A stretch of 64,000 nucleotides of DNA from Luteimonas sp. FCS-9 (lineage in GTDB: Bacteria; Pseudomonadota; Gammaproteobacteria; Xanthomonadales; Xanthomonadaceae): assembly GCF_001014645.1 (NCBI RefSeq), contig NZ_LASZ01000005.1, positions 62,001 through 126,000 of the forward strand, given 5' to 3'. A model generated the notes under the pieces. The model was not told where the DNA came from. It saw only the letters and a program-made list of their open reading frames with translations, and made no database searches. A program made the translations under genes and the position numbers. Shown here piece by piece: positions 20,526-33,219 of this stretch. Positions within the stretch are counted from its first letter, which is position 1. Each line of letters begins with the position of its first letter.

Positions 20526-20879
20526 GGCGACATGAGGCTTGAAGCAGCCTGACGACCTCCCCCATCGTGCAGGCAGCGTTGGGCGGGACCATGGCGATGA
20601 CGCAGAGAGCGCCCTCTTTGGCGACCTCGTTGCTCTGAAAAGCACGATGCCTCGCGTGTGCGCCCGCCGGGCATCGCGCCCAGTCGCGGCCCGATATCCG
20701 CTTGGTCGCCACGACACCCGGCGGACGCTGGATACGTCACGGCGATCGGTATGGAAAGCGGCAATACGGAGAAGCGTTGCCCGGCGCTTCCGCCCCCACA
20801 ACTCCGCTGCCCGCGATGCTGAAGCCCTCCCCCGCCATGCGGGGGAGGGTTGGGTGGGGGCCATCCGGCCAGCGGTGGC
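20526..20879. other. Intergenic stretch with a GC-rich palindrome
   Basis: This 354-base gap lies between the convergent sigma-factor and EF-hand genes. No frame in it looks coding. The only clear element is a perfect 11-base palindrome at 20825-20849, with arms CCCTCCCCCGC / GCGGGGGAGGG around a CAT loop. It could act as a two-way transcription barrier but lacks a T-run. Confidence 0.5.
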
Positions 20880-21545
20880 TCAGCGCTGCGGACGGCCGGC
20901 CTGCAGCTCCTCGCGGCTCAGCGTGCCGTCGCGGTTCTCGTCGAGCCAGGCGAAGCGCGCGGCCAGCCGCGGCAGTTTCTCGTCGACCTCGACGCGGCTC
21001 AGGCGGCCGTCGCCGTTGAGGTCTGCCTCGCGGAACATCGCGTCGAACCGTCGCTCGCCCTCGGCGCGCCGTTCGGCACGCTTTGCGTCGTGCCAGCGCC
21101 GCAGTTCGCTTCGGGTCAGGAAACCGTCGCCGTCGCGGTCGATCGCCGCGAAATCGGCAACCAGATCGATGCCGCGGCCGCCGCGCGCGTGCGGACCGCC
21201 GGGGCCGCCATGCGGCTTGCGTGCGCCCGGGTCCGACGGACGTGCGGCCTCGCCGTCGCGGGCCTGGCGCGCTGCCTGTCGTGCCTCGCGGCGGGCCTGC
21301 CCGGCCTGGCGCGCGGCCTCGGCCTCGGCGTGGCTGATGCGCCCGTCGCCGTCGGTGTCCAGGCGCGCCAGCGCGTCGACCGGATCGCCGGGCGGGCCAT
21401 GGCGGCCGTGGCCGCGGTGCGGGGCGCCGTCGGTCGCGATCGGTGTGGCGCCGTCGGCGACGGCGGGCGAGCGGGCCGACGCGGTGCCGGCGGCGGCGAG
21501 GGTCAGCGCGGCGAGCAGCGCGGCGGAGAGCAGGGTCTTGTGCAT
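20880..21545 (-). CDS. Exported EF-hand calcium-binding protein
   Basis: The 221-residue product has a signal peptide ([20 protein letters not shown], cleavage near residue 24 in ASA), so it is periplasmic or secreted. Four EF-hand loops follow: [12 protein letters not shown] (about 63), [12 protein letters not shown] (about 133), [12 protein letters not shown] (about 172) and [12 protein letters not shown] (about 201). Positions 1, 3, 5 and 12 are acidic in all four except for an Asn or Arg substitution, so calcium binding is plausible. The region between the first and second loops is Arg/Ala/Gln- and Gly/His-rich. Its role is unknown. It is divergent from bpt. Confidence 0.85.
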   Translation of the reverse strand: MHKTLLSAALLAALTLAAAGTASARSPAVADGATPIATDGAPHRGHGRHGPPGDPVDALARLDTDGDGRISHAEAEAARQAGQARREARQAARQARDGEAARPSDPGARKPHGGPGGPHARGGRGIDLVADFAAIDRDGDGFLTRSELRRWHDAKRAERRAEGERRFDAMFREADLNGDGRLSRVEVDEKLPRLAARFAWLDENRDGTLSREELQAGRPQR

Positions 21546-21696
21546 GAGGGGCTTCCCGTTGCGGACGGCACGACGCCGCCCTGTGCATCGATCAACGCGC
21601 AGGCCTCGCGCTGCGTTGACGCCGCGGCGGCGCGGTTCAGCCTGCGGACGGCGGGCCGGTCGCATCCGATGCGACGCGCGGCGCTATCCTGCCGGC

Positions 21697-22449
21697 ATGC
21701 CGCACCCGCCCCGTTCCAGCACGCCGGACCCTGCGGTCGTGACCGAGCTGCGCCTGTTCCACAGCGGCGCGCACGCCTGCGGCTACTGGCCCGAGCGCAT
21801 CGCCCGCGATCTCGTGCTCGATCCGTACGACAGCCGCCTCGCGCTCGCCTATCCGCAGGCCCTGCGCTGGGGCTTCCGACGGTCCGGCGATCTGGTCTAC
21901 CGGCCGCAGTGCGCGGGGTGCCGGGCCTGCGTCGCGGTGCGTATCCCGGTCGCGGCGTTCGCGCCCAACCGCAGCCAGCGCCGGACGCTGGCGCGCAACG
22001 CGGACATCGAGGCGCGCGTGCTCCCGGTCGAACGCAACGACGAGCGCCTGGCGCTGTACCGGCGCTACCTGCGCTCGCGCCACGCCGGCGGCGGCATGGA
22101 CGACCACGGCGCACCGGAGTTCGACCAGTTCCTGATCGGGCGCTGGAACGAGGGCCGGTTGCTGGAGCTGCGGCTCCAGGGCCGGCTGGTCGCGGTCGCG
22201 GTTACCGACTTGGCCGACGACGCACTGTCGGCGGTGTACACGTTCTTCGATCCCGACGAATCGACACGCGGGCTGGGTACGCTGGCGATCCTGCAGCAGA
22301 TCGCCTGGGCCCGACGCGAGGGCCGCGCGCACCTGTATCTTGGCTACTGGATCGAAGGGCACCGCAAGATGGATTACAAACGCAATTTCCAGCCGCTCGA
22401 GGGCTTCGACGGGCGGCAGTGGCGACCGATGACGGAGTGGGTGCGATGA
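21697..22449 (+). CDS. bpt: Aspartate/glutamate leucyltransferase (Bpt/Ate family)
   Basis: This enzyme adds leucine from Leu-tRNA to N-terminal Asp or Glu of proteins, marking them for ClpS/ClpAP degradation (N-degron pathway). The 250-residue protein carries the N-terminal CGYWPER motif, the CAGCRACV cysteine cluster and [14 protein letters not shown]. The acyltransferase part has [44 protein letters not shown] and a final RPMTEWVR. All are typical of the family. The stop overlaps the ATG of the next gene by four bases (ATGA). Confidence 0.92.
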   Translation: MPHPPRSSTPDPAVVTELRLFHSGAHACGYWPERIARDLVLDPYDSRLALAYPQALRWGFRRSGDLVYRPQCAGCRACVAVRIPVAAFAPNRSQRRTLARNADIEARVLPVERNDERLALYRRYLRSRHAGGGMDDHGAPEFDQFLIGRWNEGRLLELRLQGRLVAVAVTDLADDALSAVYTFFDPDESTRGLGTLAILQQIAWARREGRAHLYLGYWIEGHRKMDYKRNFQPLEGFDGRQWRPMTEWVR

Positions 22450-23696
22450 GGCACGGCATGGTCTGGCTGGTGGCGGCCGCCGCCGCGCTGGCGCTTGTGG
22501 CCTGCGTCCGCGTCAACGTCCATGGCGACCGCCCGGCGGCGTCCTCGCCGCCCGCTCCGGCGGTCGGGGCGCTGCGTATCGCCACCTACAACACCTCGCT
22601 CAACAGCGACGTCCCCGGCGGGTTGCTGCAGCGCCTGCAGGACGACGACGAGGGCGCGCGCAAGGTCGCCGCGGTGCTGCAGCGGGTGCGCCCGGACATC
22701 GTGCTGCTCAACGAGTTCGACTACGTCGCCGACGGCAGCGCGGCGGCGCTGTTCCAGACCCGCTGGCTCGAGCGCGCGCAGCCGGGCGGTGGCGCGCCGC
22801 TGCACTACCCCTACCGCTACCTCGCGCCGGTCAACACCGGGGTGCAGAGCGGTCTCGACCTCGACGGCAACGGCACCGTCGGCGGCGAAGGTCGCGACCG
22901 CGGCAACGACGCCTGGGGCTACGGACTGCACCCGGGCCAGTACGGCATGCTGCTGCTGTCGCGCCACCCGATCGACGCCGCCGCGGTGCGCACGTTCCAG
23001 TCGCTGAAGTGGCGCGCGATGCCCGGCGCGCAGCGCCCGCACGACCCCGCAACCGGCGCGCCGTTCCATCCCGACGCGGTGTGGGCGCAGCTGCGGCTGT
23101 CGTCCAAGTCGCACTGGGACGTGCCGGTCCGCACGCCATCGGGCGTGCTGCACGTGCTGGCTTCCCACCCCACGCCGCCGGCGTTCGACGGGCCGGAGAA
23201 GCGCAACGTCGCGCGCAATCGCGACGAGATCCGTTTCTGGAGCGAATACCTCTCGCCCGGTCCACACGCCTGGCTGTGCGACGACGCGGGCCGTTGCGGC
23301 GGCCTGGCCGACGACGCCCGCTTCGTGATCCTGGGCGATCTCAACAACGACCCGACCGACGGCGCCGGCGCGCACGACGCGATCATCGGGCTGATGGAGC
23401 ACCCGCGCGTGCTGCGCATGGTCACGCCGCGCAGCGAAGGCGCGGTCGAGGCGGCCACGCGCGACGGCGGCGCGAACCTCGCCCACCGCGGCGCGGCCGC
23501 GCACGACACCGGCAGCTTCGGCCCGCGCGTGGGCAACCTGCGGCTCGACTACGTGCTGCCGTCGGTCGGCCACGTGCCGGTCGGCAGCGGCGTGTTCTGG
23601 CCGCGCAGCGACGCACCGCACGCCGACATCGTCGACGGCACCGACCATCGGCTGGTGTGGGTGGACGTCGCGGTCGGCGACCTGGCGCGCGACTGA
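22446..23696 (+). CDS. Endonuclease/exonuclease/phosphatase family lipoprotein
   Basis: The 416-residue protein has a lipoprotein signal (AALALVAC, Cys about 20) and an endonuclease/exonuclease/phosphatase fold. Family motifs include [19 protein letters not shown], a [18 protein letters not shown] loop, [10 protein letters not shown] and the closing [12 protein letters not shown] with the catalytic Asp-His pair. Such secreted members act as nucleases or phosphoesterases, and the substrate is unknown. The ATG overlaps the bpt stop, giving translational coupling. A REP-like palindrome and a bidirectional terminator follow. Confidence 0.85.
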   Translation: MRHGMVWLVAAAAALALVACVRVNVHGDRPAASSPPAPAVGALRIATYNTSLNSDVPGGLLQRLQDDDEGARKVAAVLQRVRPDIVLLNEFDYVADGSAAALFQTRWLERAQPGGGAPLHYPYRYLAPVNTGVQSGLDLDGNGTVGGEGRDRGNDAWGYGLHPGQYGMLLLSRHPIDAAAVRTFQSLKWRAMPGAQRPHDPATGAPFHPDAVWAQLRLSSKSHWDVPVRTPSGVLHVLASHPTPPAFDGPEKRNVARNRDEIRFWSEYLSPGPHAWLCDDAGRCGGLADDARFVILGDLNNDPTDGAGAHDAIIGLMEHPRVLRMVTPRSEGAVEAATRDGGANLAHRGAAAHDTGSFGPRVGNLRLDYVLPSVGHVPVGSGVFWPRSDAPHADIVDGTDHRLVWVDVAVGDLARD

Positions 23697-23712
23697 TCCC
23701 ATCTCCGGCCCC

Positions 23713-23774
23713 GTAGGCGCGCGCTCGCGCGCGAGGCGCTCCCGGCCAGGGCTCGCGCGCAAGCGCGCTCCTAC
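23713..23774. repeat. REP-like palindrome, copy 2
   Basis: An imperfect copy of the element at 13324. The left arm begins GTAGGCGCGCGCTCGCGC and the right arm ends AAGCGCGCTCCTAC. It is 62 bases long and lies directly after the EEP lipoprotein gene and before the terminator. Confidence 0.85.
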
Positions 23775-23788
23775 CGACGGGGCCAACG

Positions 23789-23815
23789 AAAAAACGGGCC
23801 TTTCGGCCCGTTTTT
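23789..23815. terminator. Bidirectional intrinsic terminator
   Basis: The stem ACGGGCC / GGCCCGT has a short TTTC loop, with an A-run on the left and a T-run on the right, so it works on both strands. It sits between the ends of the rightward EEP lipoprotein gene and the leftward pnp operon. Confidence 0.9.
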
Positions 23816-23841
23816 CCTGGTCTCGCGATACCGGCCGGGCC

Positions 23842-25950
<2,109 letters not shown>

Positions 25951-26028
25951 GTTGAATTCCCTTGATGACTCTTGCGATGGACCGGCCGGAACCCTTGCCC
26001 CGGACGGGCGGACGCCGCACGCGTCCAG

Positions 26029-26063
26029 AAAAAACAACCGCGGCGCATTTCTGCGCCGCGGTG
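26029..26063 (-). terminator. Intrinsic terminator or processing hairpin between rpsO and pnp
   Basis: On the minus strand a CCGCGGCGCA / TGCGCCGCGG stem is followed by GTTGTTTTTTC. It lies just after the rpsO stop. In related bacteria a similar element partly ends rpsO transcripts and is the site of RNase III-dependent control of pnp; that part is known elsewhere and only inferred here. Confidence 0.85.
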
Positions 26064-26073
26064 GGAGACGGGT

Positions 26074-26337
26074 TTAGCGACGCAGGCCGAGCTTCTCGAT
26101 CAGCGCCTTGTAGCGGTCTGCATCCTTGCGGTGCAGATAGTCGAGCAGACTGCGACGGCGGTTGACCATCATCAGCAGGCCGCGGCGGCTGTGGTGGTCC
26201 TTCTTGTGCGTCTTGAAGTGCTCGGTCAGGTGCACGATGCGTGCGGTCAGCAGGGCGACCTGGACCTCCGGCGAACCGGTGTCGTTCTCGCCGCGCTTGT
26301 GTTCTTCGATGATCTTGCCGTTGTCGATCGTGGTCAT
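26074..26337 (-). CDS. rpsO: 30S ribosomal protein S15
   Basis: This is a primary 16S rRNA-binding protein of the small subunit platform, which also forms the B4 bridge. The 87-residue sequence contains the family signature [19 protein letters not shown] and [32 protein letters not shown]. The start ATG 26337 gives MTTIDNGK. It lies between truB (150 bases upstream) and pnp, with a strong terminator-like hairpin on its downstream side. Confidence 0.97.
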   Translation of the reverse strand: MTTIDNGKIIEEHKRGENDTGSPEVQVALLTARIVHLTEHFKTHKKDHHSRRGLLMMVNRRRSLLDYLHRKDADRYKALIEKLGLRR

Positions 26338-26488
26338 GTGTTTCGCTCGTGACGCGCGTCCCGCAGAGACAGCGACGGATCGACCGCCGCGTACCGCCCG
26401 GACCGCCTGTGGATGGAGGTTGCGTTTCGCCTGGAAAAAGGCGGCCGAGATTGTATCGCCTGCGGTCCGGCCGGACAAGGCGACGCAT

Positions 26489-27460
26489 TCAGTCCTGGGA
26501 CGGTGCGCGCCTGAACATCCGCCGCGGCCACAGGCTGCCGTCGTCCTGCACCTGCGCCAGGCCCTCGGCGCGGCCGCCGGGACCGAAGACGGCGACCTCG
26601 CCGGGCGCCGCGAACGGGCCGGGCAGCGATTGCCCGTTCTGCAGCCGCGCCACCTGCCGCGGATCGACGTGGACGGCCGGCCAGGCCAGCATCCCCGCCT
26701 CCAGCTCGAGCAGGCAGGCCTCGAGCTGGTGCTCGCCGCGCGCGGCGAGCGCCAGGAGTTCGTCGAGCGTCCACATCCTCGGATCGCGGAACGGGTCGAC
26801 CCACAGCCGGCGCAGTTGCGCGACGTGCGCGCCGCAGCCCAGCAGTTCGCCCAGGTCCCGGACCAGGCTGCGCACGTACGTGCCCGAGCCGCACTCGACG
26901 TGCAGCCGCAGCTGCGGCGCCCCGCCCGGATCGAGCACGCCGTCGAGCAGGTCGGCCGCCGATTGCAGCTCGAAGGCGTGCACGTCCACCGGCCGCGATT
27001 CGACCTCGACCGTCTCGCCGCGGCGCGCCTTGGCGTACAGCGGCTCGCCACCGCGCTTGAGCGCCGAGTAGATCGGCGGGCGCTGGTCGATGCGGCCGGT
27101 CAGGCGCCGCAGCGCGGCGTCGATCGTCGCCAGATCGAGCGGCGGCACCGGGCGTTCGCGCAGCAGTTGCCCCGCCGCGTCGTCGGTGTCGGTGACCTGG
27201 CCGAGCCGGGCGACGGTCGCATAGGCCTTGCGCGCGCCCAGCAGGCCGCCCGCGATCTTGGTCGCCTCGCCGAAGCACACGGGCAACAGGCCGGTCGCCA
27301 GCGGATCGAGGCTGCCGGTGTGGCCGCCCTTCTCGGCGCGGAACAGGTGGCGCACGCGCTGCAGCGCCTGGTTCGAGCTCAGGCCGCCCGGCTTGTCGAG
27401 CAGCAGGATGCCGTCGAGCTTGCGGAACCTGGTGCGCGGGCGGGATGGGGAACGGCTCAT
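26489..27460 (-). CDS. truB: tRNA pseudouridine(55) synthase TruB
   Basis: TruB makes pseudouridine 55 in the T-loop of tRNAs. The 323-residue protein has the motif I segment [12 protein letters not shown] (about 20-31), the catalytic aspartate in [17 protein letters not shown] (about 48-64), the [16 protein letters not shown] motif and [16 protein letters not shown]. The start ATG 27460 gives [10 protein letters not shown]. It belongs to the rimP-nusA-infB-rbfA-truB-rpsO-pnp series. A REP-like palindrome separates it from rbfA. Confidence 0.96.
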   Translation of the reverse strand: MSRSPSRPRTRFRKLDGILLLDKPGGLSSNQALQRVRHLFRAEKGGHTGSLDPLATGLLPVCFGEATKIAGGLLGARKAYATVARLGQVTDTDDAAGQLLRERPVPPLDLATIDAALRRLTGRIDQRPPIYSALKRGGEPLYAKARRGETVEVESRPVDVHAFELQSAADLLDGVLDPGGAPQLRLHVECGSGTYVRSLVRDLGELLGCGAHVAQLRRLWVDPFRDPRMWTLDELLALAARGEHQLEACLLELEAGMLAWPAVHVDPRQVARLQNGQSLPGPFAAPGEVAVFGPGGRAEGLAQVQDDGSLWPRRMFRRAPSQD

Positions 27461-27527
27461 CGAAGCAATACTGGGCTTTTGCAGGGTATCCGGGAACACC
27501 TCGCGCGCCGGCATCGCGCGCTCATGC

Positions 27528-27595
27528 GTAGGCGCGCGCTTGCGCGCGAACGGGCTTTACCGGGAAAGTCTCATCGCGCGCAAGCGCGCGCCTAC
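27528..27595. repeat. REP-like palindrome, copy 3
   Basis: A 68-base copy with a left arm GTAGGCGCGCGCTTGCGCGC and the matching right arm ending GCGCGCCTAC. It lies inside the translation-factor operon, between rbfA and truB, so it is transcribed on the minus strand and should fold into a long hairpin in that message. Confidence 0.88.
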
Positions 27596-27665
27596 ACACA
27601 GGTCGAGGAGAATGCCGGGGTCTCTCGGTTATTCCCGGACCCGCTTTTCGCGGGAAAGACGGCGG

Positions 27666-28025
27666 CTACGCGCGCTCGCCGCCGTCGTCGAGATCGCGCA
27701 GCAGGTGGTCGATGCGCTCGCCGCGGTCGACGGAATCGTCGTAGTGGAAATGCAACTCGGGCACGTGCCGCAGCTTGACCGCGCGCGCGAGACGGAAGCG
27801 GATCTCCGGCGCGACCGCCTTGAGTCCCTTCAGCGCTTCGGCCGCCCGCTCGGACTGCAATGCGGTCACGAACACCTTGGCGTGCGCCATGTCGCGCGTG
27901 ACCTCGACATCGGACACGCTGACCGACGGCAGGCCATGCTCGGACACGGCCTCACGGACCAGGGTGCCGAGCTCGCGGCGCAACTGGGCGGAAACGCGGT
28001 CGGTGCGGTTGAATGACTTCGTCAT
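27666..28025 (-). CDS. rbfA: Ribosome-binding factor A
   Basis: RbfA helps mature the 5' end of 16S rRNA and the 30S subunit, mainly in the cold. The 119-residue KH-like protein begins MTKSFNRTDRVSAQLRREL and contains VSVSDVEVTRDMAHAKVFVT and a closing HFHYDDSVDRGERIDHLL, all typical of the family. It starts at ATG 28025. A GGGAAT-rich palindromic spacer of about 100 bases separates it from infB. Confidence 0.95.
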   Translation of the reverse strand: MTKSFNRTDRVSAQLRRELGTLVREAVSEHGLPSVSVSDVEVTRDMAHAKVFVTALQSERAAEALKGLKAVAPEIRFRLARAVKLRHVPELHFHYDDSVDRGERIDHLLRDLDDGGERA

Positions 28026-28125
28026 CGGGAATGGGGAATCGGCAATAGGGAATGGGAAGAGCCGGGAAACGGGGCGAACGGGGAACCGGCGTTCCGATTC
28101 CCGATTCCCCATTCCCGATTCCCGG
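28026..28125. repeat. GGGAAT-rich imperfect palindrome between infB and rbfA
   Basis: The left half repeats units such as GGGAATGGGGAATCGG and the right half carries their complements (CCGATTCCCGATTCCCC), so the transcript can fold on itself. It fills almost the whole infB-rbfA spacer and contains no gene. It could be a variable, repeat-built spacer like those seen in other xanthomonads. Confidence 0.7.
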
Positions 28126-28127
28126 CC

Positions 28128-30728
28128 TTACAGCGTCCGCTGCACCTCGATGCGCTCGAAGCATTCGATCTGGTCGCCGGCCTTGACGTCGTTGTAGGCC
28201 TTCACGCCGATGCCGCACTCGGTGCCGTTGCGCACCTCGTCGACGTTCTCCTTGAAGCGGCGCAGCGACTCGAGTTCGCCCTCGAAGACCACGGTGTTGT
28301 CACGCAGCACGCGGATCGGCTTGGAGCGCTTGACCACGCCCTCGACGATCATGCAGCCGGCCACGGCACCGAACTTCGAGCTGCGGAAGACGTCGCGGAC
28401 CTCGGCGATGCCGATGATCTCCTCGCGGATCTCCGTGCCCAGGATGCCCGACGCGACCTGCTTGACCTGGTCGATCACGTCGTAGATCACCGAGAAGTAG
28501 CGCAGGTCCAGACCGTTGCTCTCGACGACCTTGCGCGCCGACGCGTCGGCACGGACGTTGAAGCCGATGATCGTCGCCTTCGCCGCCGCCGCCGAGTTGG
28601 CGTCGGACTCGGTGATGCCGCCCACGCCCGAGACGATGATGTTGACGCGGATCTGCTCGTTCGACAGCGCGGTCAGGGCCTGCCTGAGCGCCTCGACCGA
28701 ACCCTGCACGTCGGCCTTGACGACCAGGTTGAGCGACAGCTGCTGCTCGGCCTGGCCCATCTGCGCCATGATGTCTTCCATGCGGTTGCCCGCGGCCTGC
28801 ACCAGGCGCGTCTCGCGACGCTTGGCCTCGCGCTGCTGGGCGACGTCCTTGGCCAGCCGCTCGTCGGCGACGACGACGAAGTCGTCGCCCGCGTCCGGCA
28901 CGCCCGACAGGCCGAGCACCTGCACCGGGATCGACGGCCCCGCCGTCTGCACCTGGTTGCCGGTCTCGTCGAACAGCGCGCGCACGCGGCCGTACTGGAC
29001 GCCGCAGACCAGGTAGTCGCCGCGCGCCAGCAGACCCTGCTGGACCAGCACGGTCGCGACCGGGCCGCGGCCCTTGTCGAGCGAGGACTCGATGACCGTG
29101 CCGGTGGCGCGGCCTTCGGCGACCGCACGCAGCTCCAGCACTTCGGCCTGCAGCGAGATCGCGTCGAGCAGATCGTCGACGCCGTCGCCGGTCTTGGCCG
29201 ACAGCTCGACCGTCTGCGTGTCGCCGCCGAAGTCCTCGGCCACGATCTCGTGCTCGAGCAGTTCGTTCTTGACCCGGCTCGGGTCGGCGTCGGACTTGTC
29301 GATCTTGTTGATCGCCACGATCAGCGGCACCTTCGCCGCCTTCGCGTGCTGGATCGCCTCGACCGTCTGCGGCATGACGCCGTCGTCGGCCGCGACCACC
29401 AGCACCACCAGGTCGGTGAGCTTGGCGCCGCGGGCGCGCATCGACGTGAACGCCGCGTGGCCCGGGGTGTCGAGGAAGCTGATGACGCCCTTGTCGGTCT
29501 CGACGTGGTAGGCGCCGATGTGCTGGGTGATGCCGCCGGCTTCGCCCGAGGCGACCTTGGTACGCCGGATGTAGTCCAGCAGCGAGGTCTTGCCGTGGTC
29601 GACATGGCCCATGATCGTGACCACCGGCGGGCGGACGGTCTGCTCGCCCTGCACCTCGCCGACGTGGGCGATCAGCTCGCTCTCGGCATCGTCGGCATCG
29701 GCGCGCACCGCGGTGTGGCCCAGTTCCTCGACGACGAGCACCGCGGTGTCGTGGTCGATGGACTGGGTGATCGTCGCCATGACGCCCATCTTGAACAGCG
29801 CCTTGACCACGTCGCCGCCCTTCATCGCCAGCTTCTGGGCGAGGTCGGCCACGGTGATCGCGTCGCCGATCGCGACTTCGCGCACGACCGGCGCGGTCGG
29901 GCGCTCGAAACCGTGCGGGCCGGCGCCGCTGCGCGCGGGCGCGGCGCCACGGCGCTGCGGGCCGCGGGTCGGGCGACCGCGCGTGCTGGTGCTGCGGCGC
30001 GCCCGGTCGGACGCGCTCAGGTGCAGCTGCCCGGCGAAGCGCGCGGTGCTGTCGTCGTCCTCGACGCCCGAGACCATCGCGTGCGAGCCGCGGTTGCCCT
30101 TCTTGGCGCTGGCGTTGCGATCGTCGCTGCGCGGCGCCGGCGGCGCCTTGTGCGCGTGCGCATGGCCGCCGGCCGGCTTGCGGACCGTCGTCTCGGCGAC
30201 TTCGGGAACGGCGGCCGCCGCCGCGGCCGCCTGGCGCAGACGCTCGGCTTCGGCCTCGGCCTCGCGCTTGCGCTGCTCGGCCTCCTCGGCGCGGCGCTTG
30301 TCCTCATCGGCCAGGCGCTGCTGCTCGGAGAGGTTGCGCTGGCGCGACTCCTCGAGCTTGCGCAGGATCTCGGCGCGCTCGCTGTCGGGATCGACCGGTG
30401 CCCCGCCATCGGCAGGCCGGCTGAGCGTGACCTTCTTGCGCACGACCACGTCGACCGTCTGGCGGTTCTTGCCGCCGCCGACCGTCAGCTCCTGCTTGCG
30501 GCTGCGGCTAAGCGTGATCTTCTTCGGCGCGGCGGTCTCCTCGGCCGGGGCATCGCCCTTGCCGTGCGCGCGCTTGAGGAAGCCGAGCAGCTTGAGCTTC
30601 TCGGCACTGGTCACGACCTGGTCGGGATTGCTGAACTGCATGCCCGCCTCGGACAGCTGCTCGAGCAGTTTCTCGACCGGCGTATTCACCAGTGCGGCCA
30701 GCTTGCGGATGGTGGTTTGTTGCGACAT
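28128..30728 (-). CDS. infB: Translation initiation factor IF-2
   Basis: IF-2 is the GTPase that brings initiator tRNA to the 30S subunit. The 866-residue protein starts with the IF2_N domain (about 1-50) and then has a charged coiled region (about 120-170, [27 protein letters not shown]). The G domain carries GHVDHGKTS (G1, about 370), DTPGHAAF (G3) and [10 protein letters not shown] (G4). Beta-barrel domains II to IV follow, ending [13 protein letters not shown]. It starts at ATG 30728, 226 bases after nusA, and that spacer holds a strong hairpin. Confidence 0.97.
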   Translation of the reverse strand: MSQQTTIRKLAALVNTPVEKLLEQLSEAGMQFSNPDQVVTSAEKLKLLGFLKRAHGKGDAPAEETAAPKKITLSRSRKQELTVGGGKNRQTVDVVVRKKVTLSRPADGGAPVDPDSERAEILRKLEESRQRNLSEQQRLADEDKRRAEEAEQRKREAEAEAERLRQAAAAAAAVPEVAETTVRKPAGGHAHAHKAPPAPRSDDRNASAKKGNRGSHAMVSGVEDDDSTARFAGQLHLSASDRARRSTSTRGRPTRGPQRRGAAPARSGAGPHGFERPTAPVVREVAIGDAITVADLAQKLAMKGGDVVKALFKMGVMATITQSIDHDTAVLVVEELGHTAVRADADDAESELIAHVGEVQGEQTVRPPVVTIMGHVDHGKTSLLDYIRRTKVASGEAGGITQHIGAYHVETDKGVISFLDTPGHAAFTSMRARGAKLTDLVVLVVAADDGVMPQTVEAIQHAKAAKVPLIVAINKIDKSDADPSRVKNELLEHEIVAEDFGGDTQTVELSAKTGDGVDDLLDAISLQAEVLELRAVAEGRATGTVIESSLDKGRGPVATVLVQQGLLARGDYLVCGVQYGRVRALFDETGNQVQTAGPSIPVQVLGLSGVPDAGDDFVVVADERLAKDVAQQREAKRRETRLVQAAGNRMEDIMAQMGQAEQQLSLNLVVKADVQGSVEALRQALTALSNEQIRVNIIVSGVGGITESDANSAAAAKATIIGFNVRADASARKVVESNGLDLRYFSVIYDVIDQVKQVASGILGTEIREEIIGIAEVRDVFRSSKFGAVAGCMIVEGVVKRSKPIRVLRDNTVVFEGELESLRRFKENVDEVRNGTECGIGVKAYNDVKAGDQIECFERIEVQRTL

Positions 30729-30926
30729 TCGTGATTCCGGTTCCTTGCGCGCCGCCGAAGGGGGCGGCGCAGTGGATTTGTCATTCTAACGCTGCATGGG
30801 GTGCTTTCCGAACGCGACCGCCTGCGACGACCGAGCATCTGCGAGACCCCTCGCGCCCGGAGGGCGCGCGTCCCGCGCATTCACTGCGGCCTTCCCGGCG
30901 GTCCGACTACGACGTCGGGCCGTCCT

Positions 30927-30948
30927 GCCCGGCCGCCAGCGGCCGGGC
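30927..30948 (-). other. Strong hairpin just after nusA
   Basis: A perfect 10-base palindrome, GCCCGGCCGC / GCGGCCGGGC with a two-base centre, starts 7 bases after the nusA stop. It lacks a T-run, so it is more likely an RNA processing or stability element than a full terminator. Confidence 0.6.
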
Positions 30949-30954
30949 GGCAGA

Positions 30955-32466
30955 TCACCCCTCCCGTTCCAGGCGCGCGATCTCCTCGGCGCGTGCGGCC
31001 AGGATCAGCGCCGCCGCGCGCGACTCGTCGAGCCCGTCGATGCCGAACTCCAGCACCTCGTCGGCGCCCAGGTCGGACAGGTCCTCGCTGGTGCGCACGC
31101 CGTGCGCGGCGAGCGCGAACGCGGTGTCCTCGTCCATGCCCTCGAGCGCCAGCAGGTCCTGGGCCGGCGCGTTCTCGTCGGCTTCCTCCTCGACCGCGAG
31201 CGCGTCGTTGAGCAGCGCGTCGCGGGCGCGCGAGCGCAGTTCCTCGACGATGTCCTCGTCGAAGCCCTCGACGGCGAGCAGTTCGCCGACCGGCACGTAG
31301 GCGATTTCCTCGACCGTGCTGAAACCCTCGGCGACCAGGATGCCGGCGATCTCCTCGTCGACCTCGAGCTTGTCCTGGAACAGCCCGCGCGCGGCGGCCT
31401 GCTCGGCCTCCGACTTCGCGGTGACCTGGTCCTGGGTCATCACGTTGAGCTGCCAGCCCGCCAGGCGGCTGGCCAGGCGCACGTTCTGGCCGCCCTTGCC
31501 GATCGCCTGGGCCAGCTTGTCCTCGGCGACCGCCAGGTCCATCGCGTGCTTGTCCTCGTCGACGACGATCGACTGCACCTCGGCCGGCGCCATCGCGTTG
31601 ATGACGAACTGCGCCGGGTTGTCGGACCACAGCACGATGTCCACGCGCTCGCCGTTGAGCTCGTTGGACACCGCCTGCACGCGCGAGCCGCGCATGCCGA
31701 TGCACGCGCCGATGGGATCGGTGCGGGTGTCGTAGGCGACGACGGCGATCTTGGCGCGGTCGCCCGGATCGCGGGCGCAGGCCTTGATCTCGACCAGGCC
31801 CTGGCCGACTTCCGGCACCTCGAGTTTGAACAGCTCCATCATGAATTCGGGCGCGGCGCGGCTGATGAACAGCTGCGGGCCGCGGGGCTCGCTGCGCACG
31901 TCGTACAGATAACCGCGCACGCGGTCGCCGGCGCGCACGACGTCGCGCGGGATCGCCTTGTCCTTCTGGATCAGCGCCTCGGCGTTGCCGCCCAGGTCGA
32001 CGTAGACGTTGCCGCGCTCCACGCGCTTGACCACGCCGGTCACGAGCTCGCCGACGCGGTCCTTCCACGCATCGACGACCTGCTGGCGCTCGGCCTCGCG
32101 CACGCGCTGCACGATCACCTGCTTGGCGGCCTGGGCGGCGATGCGGCCGAAGTCGACGTTCTCGATCTGCTCCTCGATGTAGTCGCCGACCTCGACGCCA
32201 TCGGCCTCGTCGACCGCGTCCATCAGACGGATCTGGCGATCCGGCGATTCCATCACCACGTCGTCGGCGACGACCTCCCAGCGGCGGAAGGTCTCGTAGC
32301 TGCCGTCCTTGGGGTCGATCGCCACGCGGGTCAGCACGTCCTGGTCGATGTAGCGCTTCTTGGCCGCGGTGGCCAGCGCGGCCTCGATGGCCTCCAGGAT
32401 GACGGTCTCGGGGACGCCCTTCTCGCTGGCGACCGCATCGACGACCAGCAACAGTTCCTTGCTCAT
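30955..32466 (-). CDS. nusA: Transcription termination/antitermination factor NusA
   Basis: NusA binds RNA polymerase and modulates pausing, termination and antitermination. The 503-residue protein has an N-terminal polymerase-binding domain (about 1-125), an S1 domain (about 130-200, with GNVYVDLGGNAEALIQK), KH domains with DPIGACIGMRGSRVQAV and IGKGGQNVRLASRL, and two acidic C-terminal repeats. I use ATG 32466 (MSKELLLVV) because that matches the family start. A GTG four codons upstream lies inside the overlap with the rimP stop. The operon order rimP-nusA-infB is the classical one. Confidence 0.95.
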   Translation of the reverse strand: MSKELLLVVDAVASEKGVPETVILEAIEAALATAAKKRYIDQDVLTRVAIDPKDGSYETFRRWEVVADDVVMESPDRQIRLMDAVDEADGVEVGDYIEEQIENVDFGRIAAQAAKQVIVQRVREAERQQVVDAWKDRVGELVTGVVKRVERGNVYVDLGGNAEALIQKDKAIPRDVVRAGDRVRGYLYDVRSEPRGPQLFISRAAPEFMMELFKLEVPEVGQGLVEIKACARDPGDRAKIAVVAYDTRTDPIGACIGMRGSRVQAVSNELNGERVDIVLWSDNPAQFVINAMAPAEVQSIVVDEDKHAMDLAVAEDKLAQAIGKGGQNVRLASRLAGWQLNVMTQDQVTAKSEAEQAAARGLFQDKLEVDEEIAGILVAEGFSTVEEIAYVPVGELLAVEGFDEDIVEELRSRARDALLNDALAVEEEADENAPAQDLLALEGMDEDTAFALAAHGVRTSEDLSDLGADEVLEFGIDGLDESRAAALILAARAEEIARLEREG

Positions 32467-32474
32467 CTTTTCAT

Positions 32475-33101
32475 TCACTCCGCACCGGCCGGCTTGCGCC
32501 CGGGCCGCTTGTTGTCACGTGGTGTGTTGTCTGCGTTGCGGGCCCCGCCGGCGGCGCGGCCCTTCTTGTCCTTCGACGGCGCCAGGCCCAGCGCGGCCCA
32601 GTCGGGAACCAGCCGCGCCTTGTCGATGTTCTCCACCTGCACGGTCAGCGGCGTGCCGTCGACGTCGAACGTCACGGTCTCGCCGTCGACCGACGCGATG
32701 CGGCCGGTCAGGCGACGGCGCCCGTCCTGCGGCAGCTTCAGGCCGACCTTCGCGGTCTGCCCGGCGAAGCGCGCGAAGTGCGCGAGCTCGAACAGCGGGC
32801 GGTCGACGCCGGGCGAGGACACCTCGAGCGTGTAGTTGCCGCTGATCGGGTCCTCGACGTCGAGCTGGGCGGACACCTCGCGGCTGACCGCCTCGCAGTG
32901 CTCGATGGTCACGCCCTGCCCGCCCTCGCCGTCGGCCGGATCGCCGTCGGCGGCGTCCGTATCGGCAGCCGGCACGTCGATGTAGAGCCGCACCAGCGCG
33001 CCGCCGGGCGCCGGCAGGTACTCGATGCCCAGCAGCTCCAGGCCGAGGGACTCGACCGTCGCCGCCAGCATCGTCTTGAGTTGTGTCGCCTTGTCCGCCA
33101 C
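32475..33101 (-). CDS. rimP: Ribosome maturation factor RimP
   Basis: RimP assists assembly of the 30S subunit. The 208-residue protein begins [28 protein letters not shown] and contains the family motif [20 protein letters not shown] followed by [12 protein letters not shown] basic C-terminal tail (about 185-208) is rich in Lys, Arg and Gly. A GTG start at 33101 with GAGGGA upstream fits the family N-terminus; the longer frame passes through a terminator hairpin. It follows tRNA-fMet, as in E. coli metY-rimP. Confidence 0.92.
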   Translation of the reverse strand: MADKATQLKTMLAATVESLGLELLGIEYLPAPGGALVRLYIDVPAADTDAADGDPADGEGGQGVTIEHCEAVSREVSAQLDVEDPISGNYTLEVSSPGVDRPLFELAHFARFAGQTAKVGLKLPQDGRRRLTGRIASVDGETVTFDVDGTPLTVQVENIDKARLVPDWAALGLAPSKDKKGRAAGGARNADNTPRDNKRPGRKPAGAE

Positions 33102-33186
33102 TCGTCCCTCGCGTTGTCCGGTACCGCGTCCGATCGCCTGCGCTTCGACGACTTGCCGACGGCGCGCATCGGTTTCTCCGGTCGTG

Positions 33187-33219
33187 GAAAACGACAAGGG
33201 GCCCGACGGGCCCCTTGTC
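33187..33219 (-). terminator. Intrinsic terminator after tRNA-fMet
   Basis: On the minus strand GACAAGGGGCCC, a GTC loop and GGGCCCCTTGTC form a 12-base stem followed by GTTTTC. It lies between the initiator tRNA and rimP, so it probably uncouples much tRNA transcription from the downstream operon. Confidence 0.85.

Noticed and set aside
20539-21696. A rightward extension of the bpt reading frame by about 380 codons
   Set aside because: It runs antisense through the EF-hand gene and the intergenic palindrome. The family N-terminus begins at 21697.
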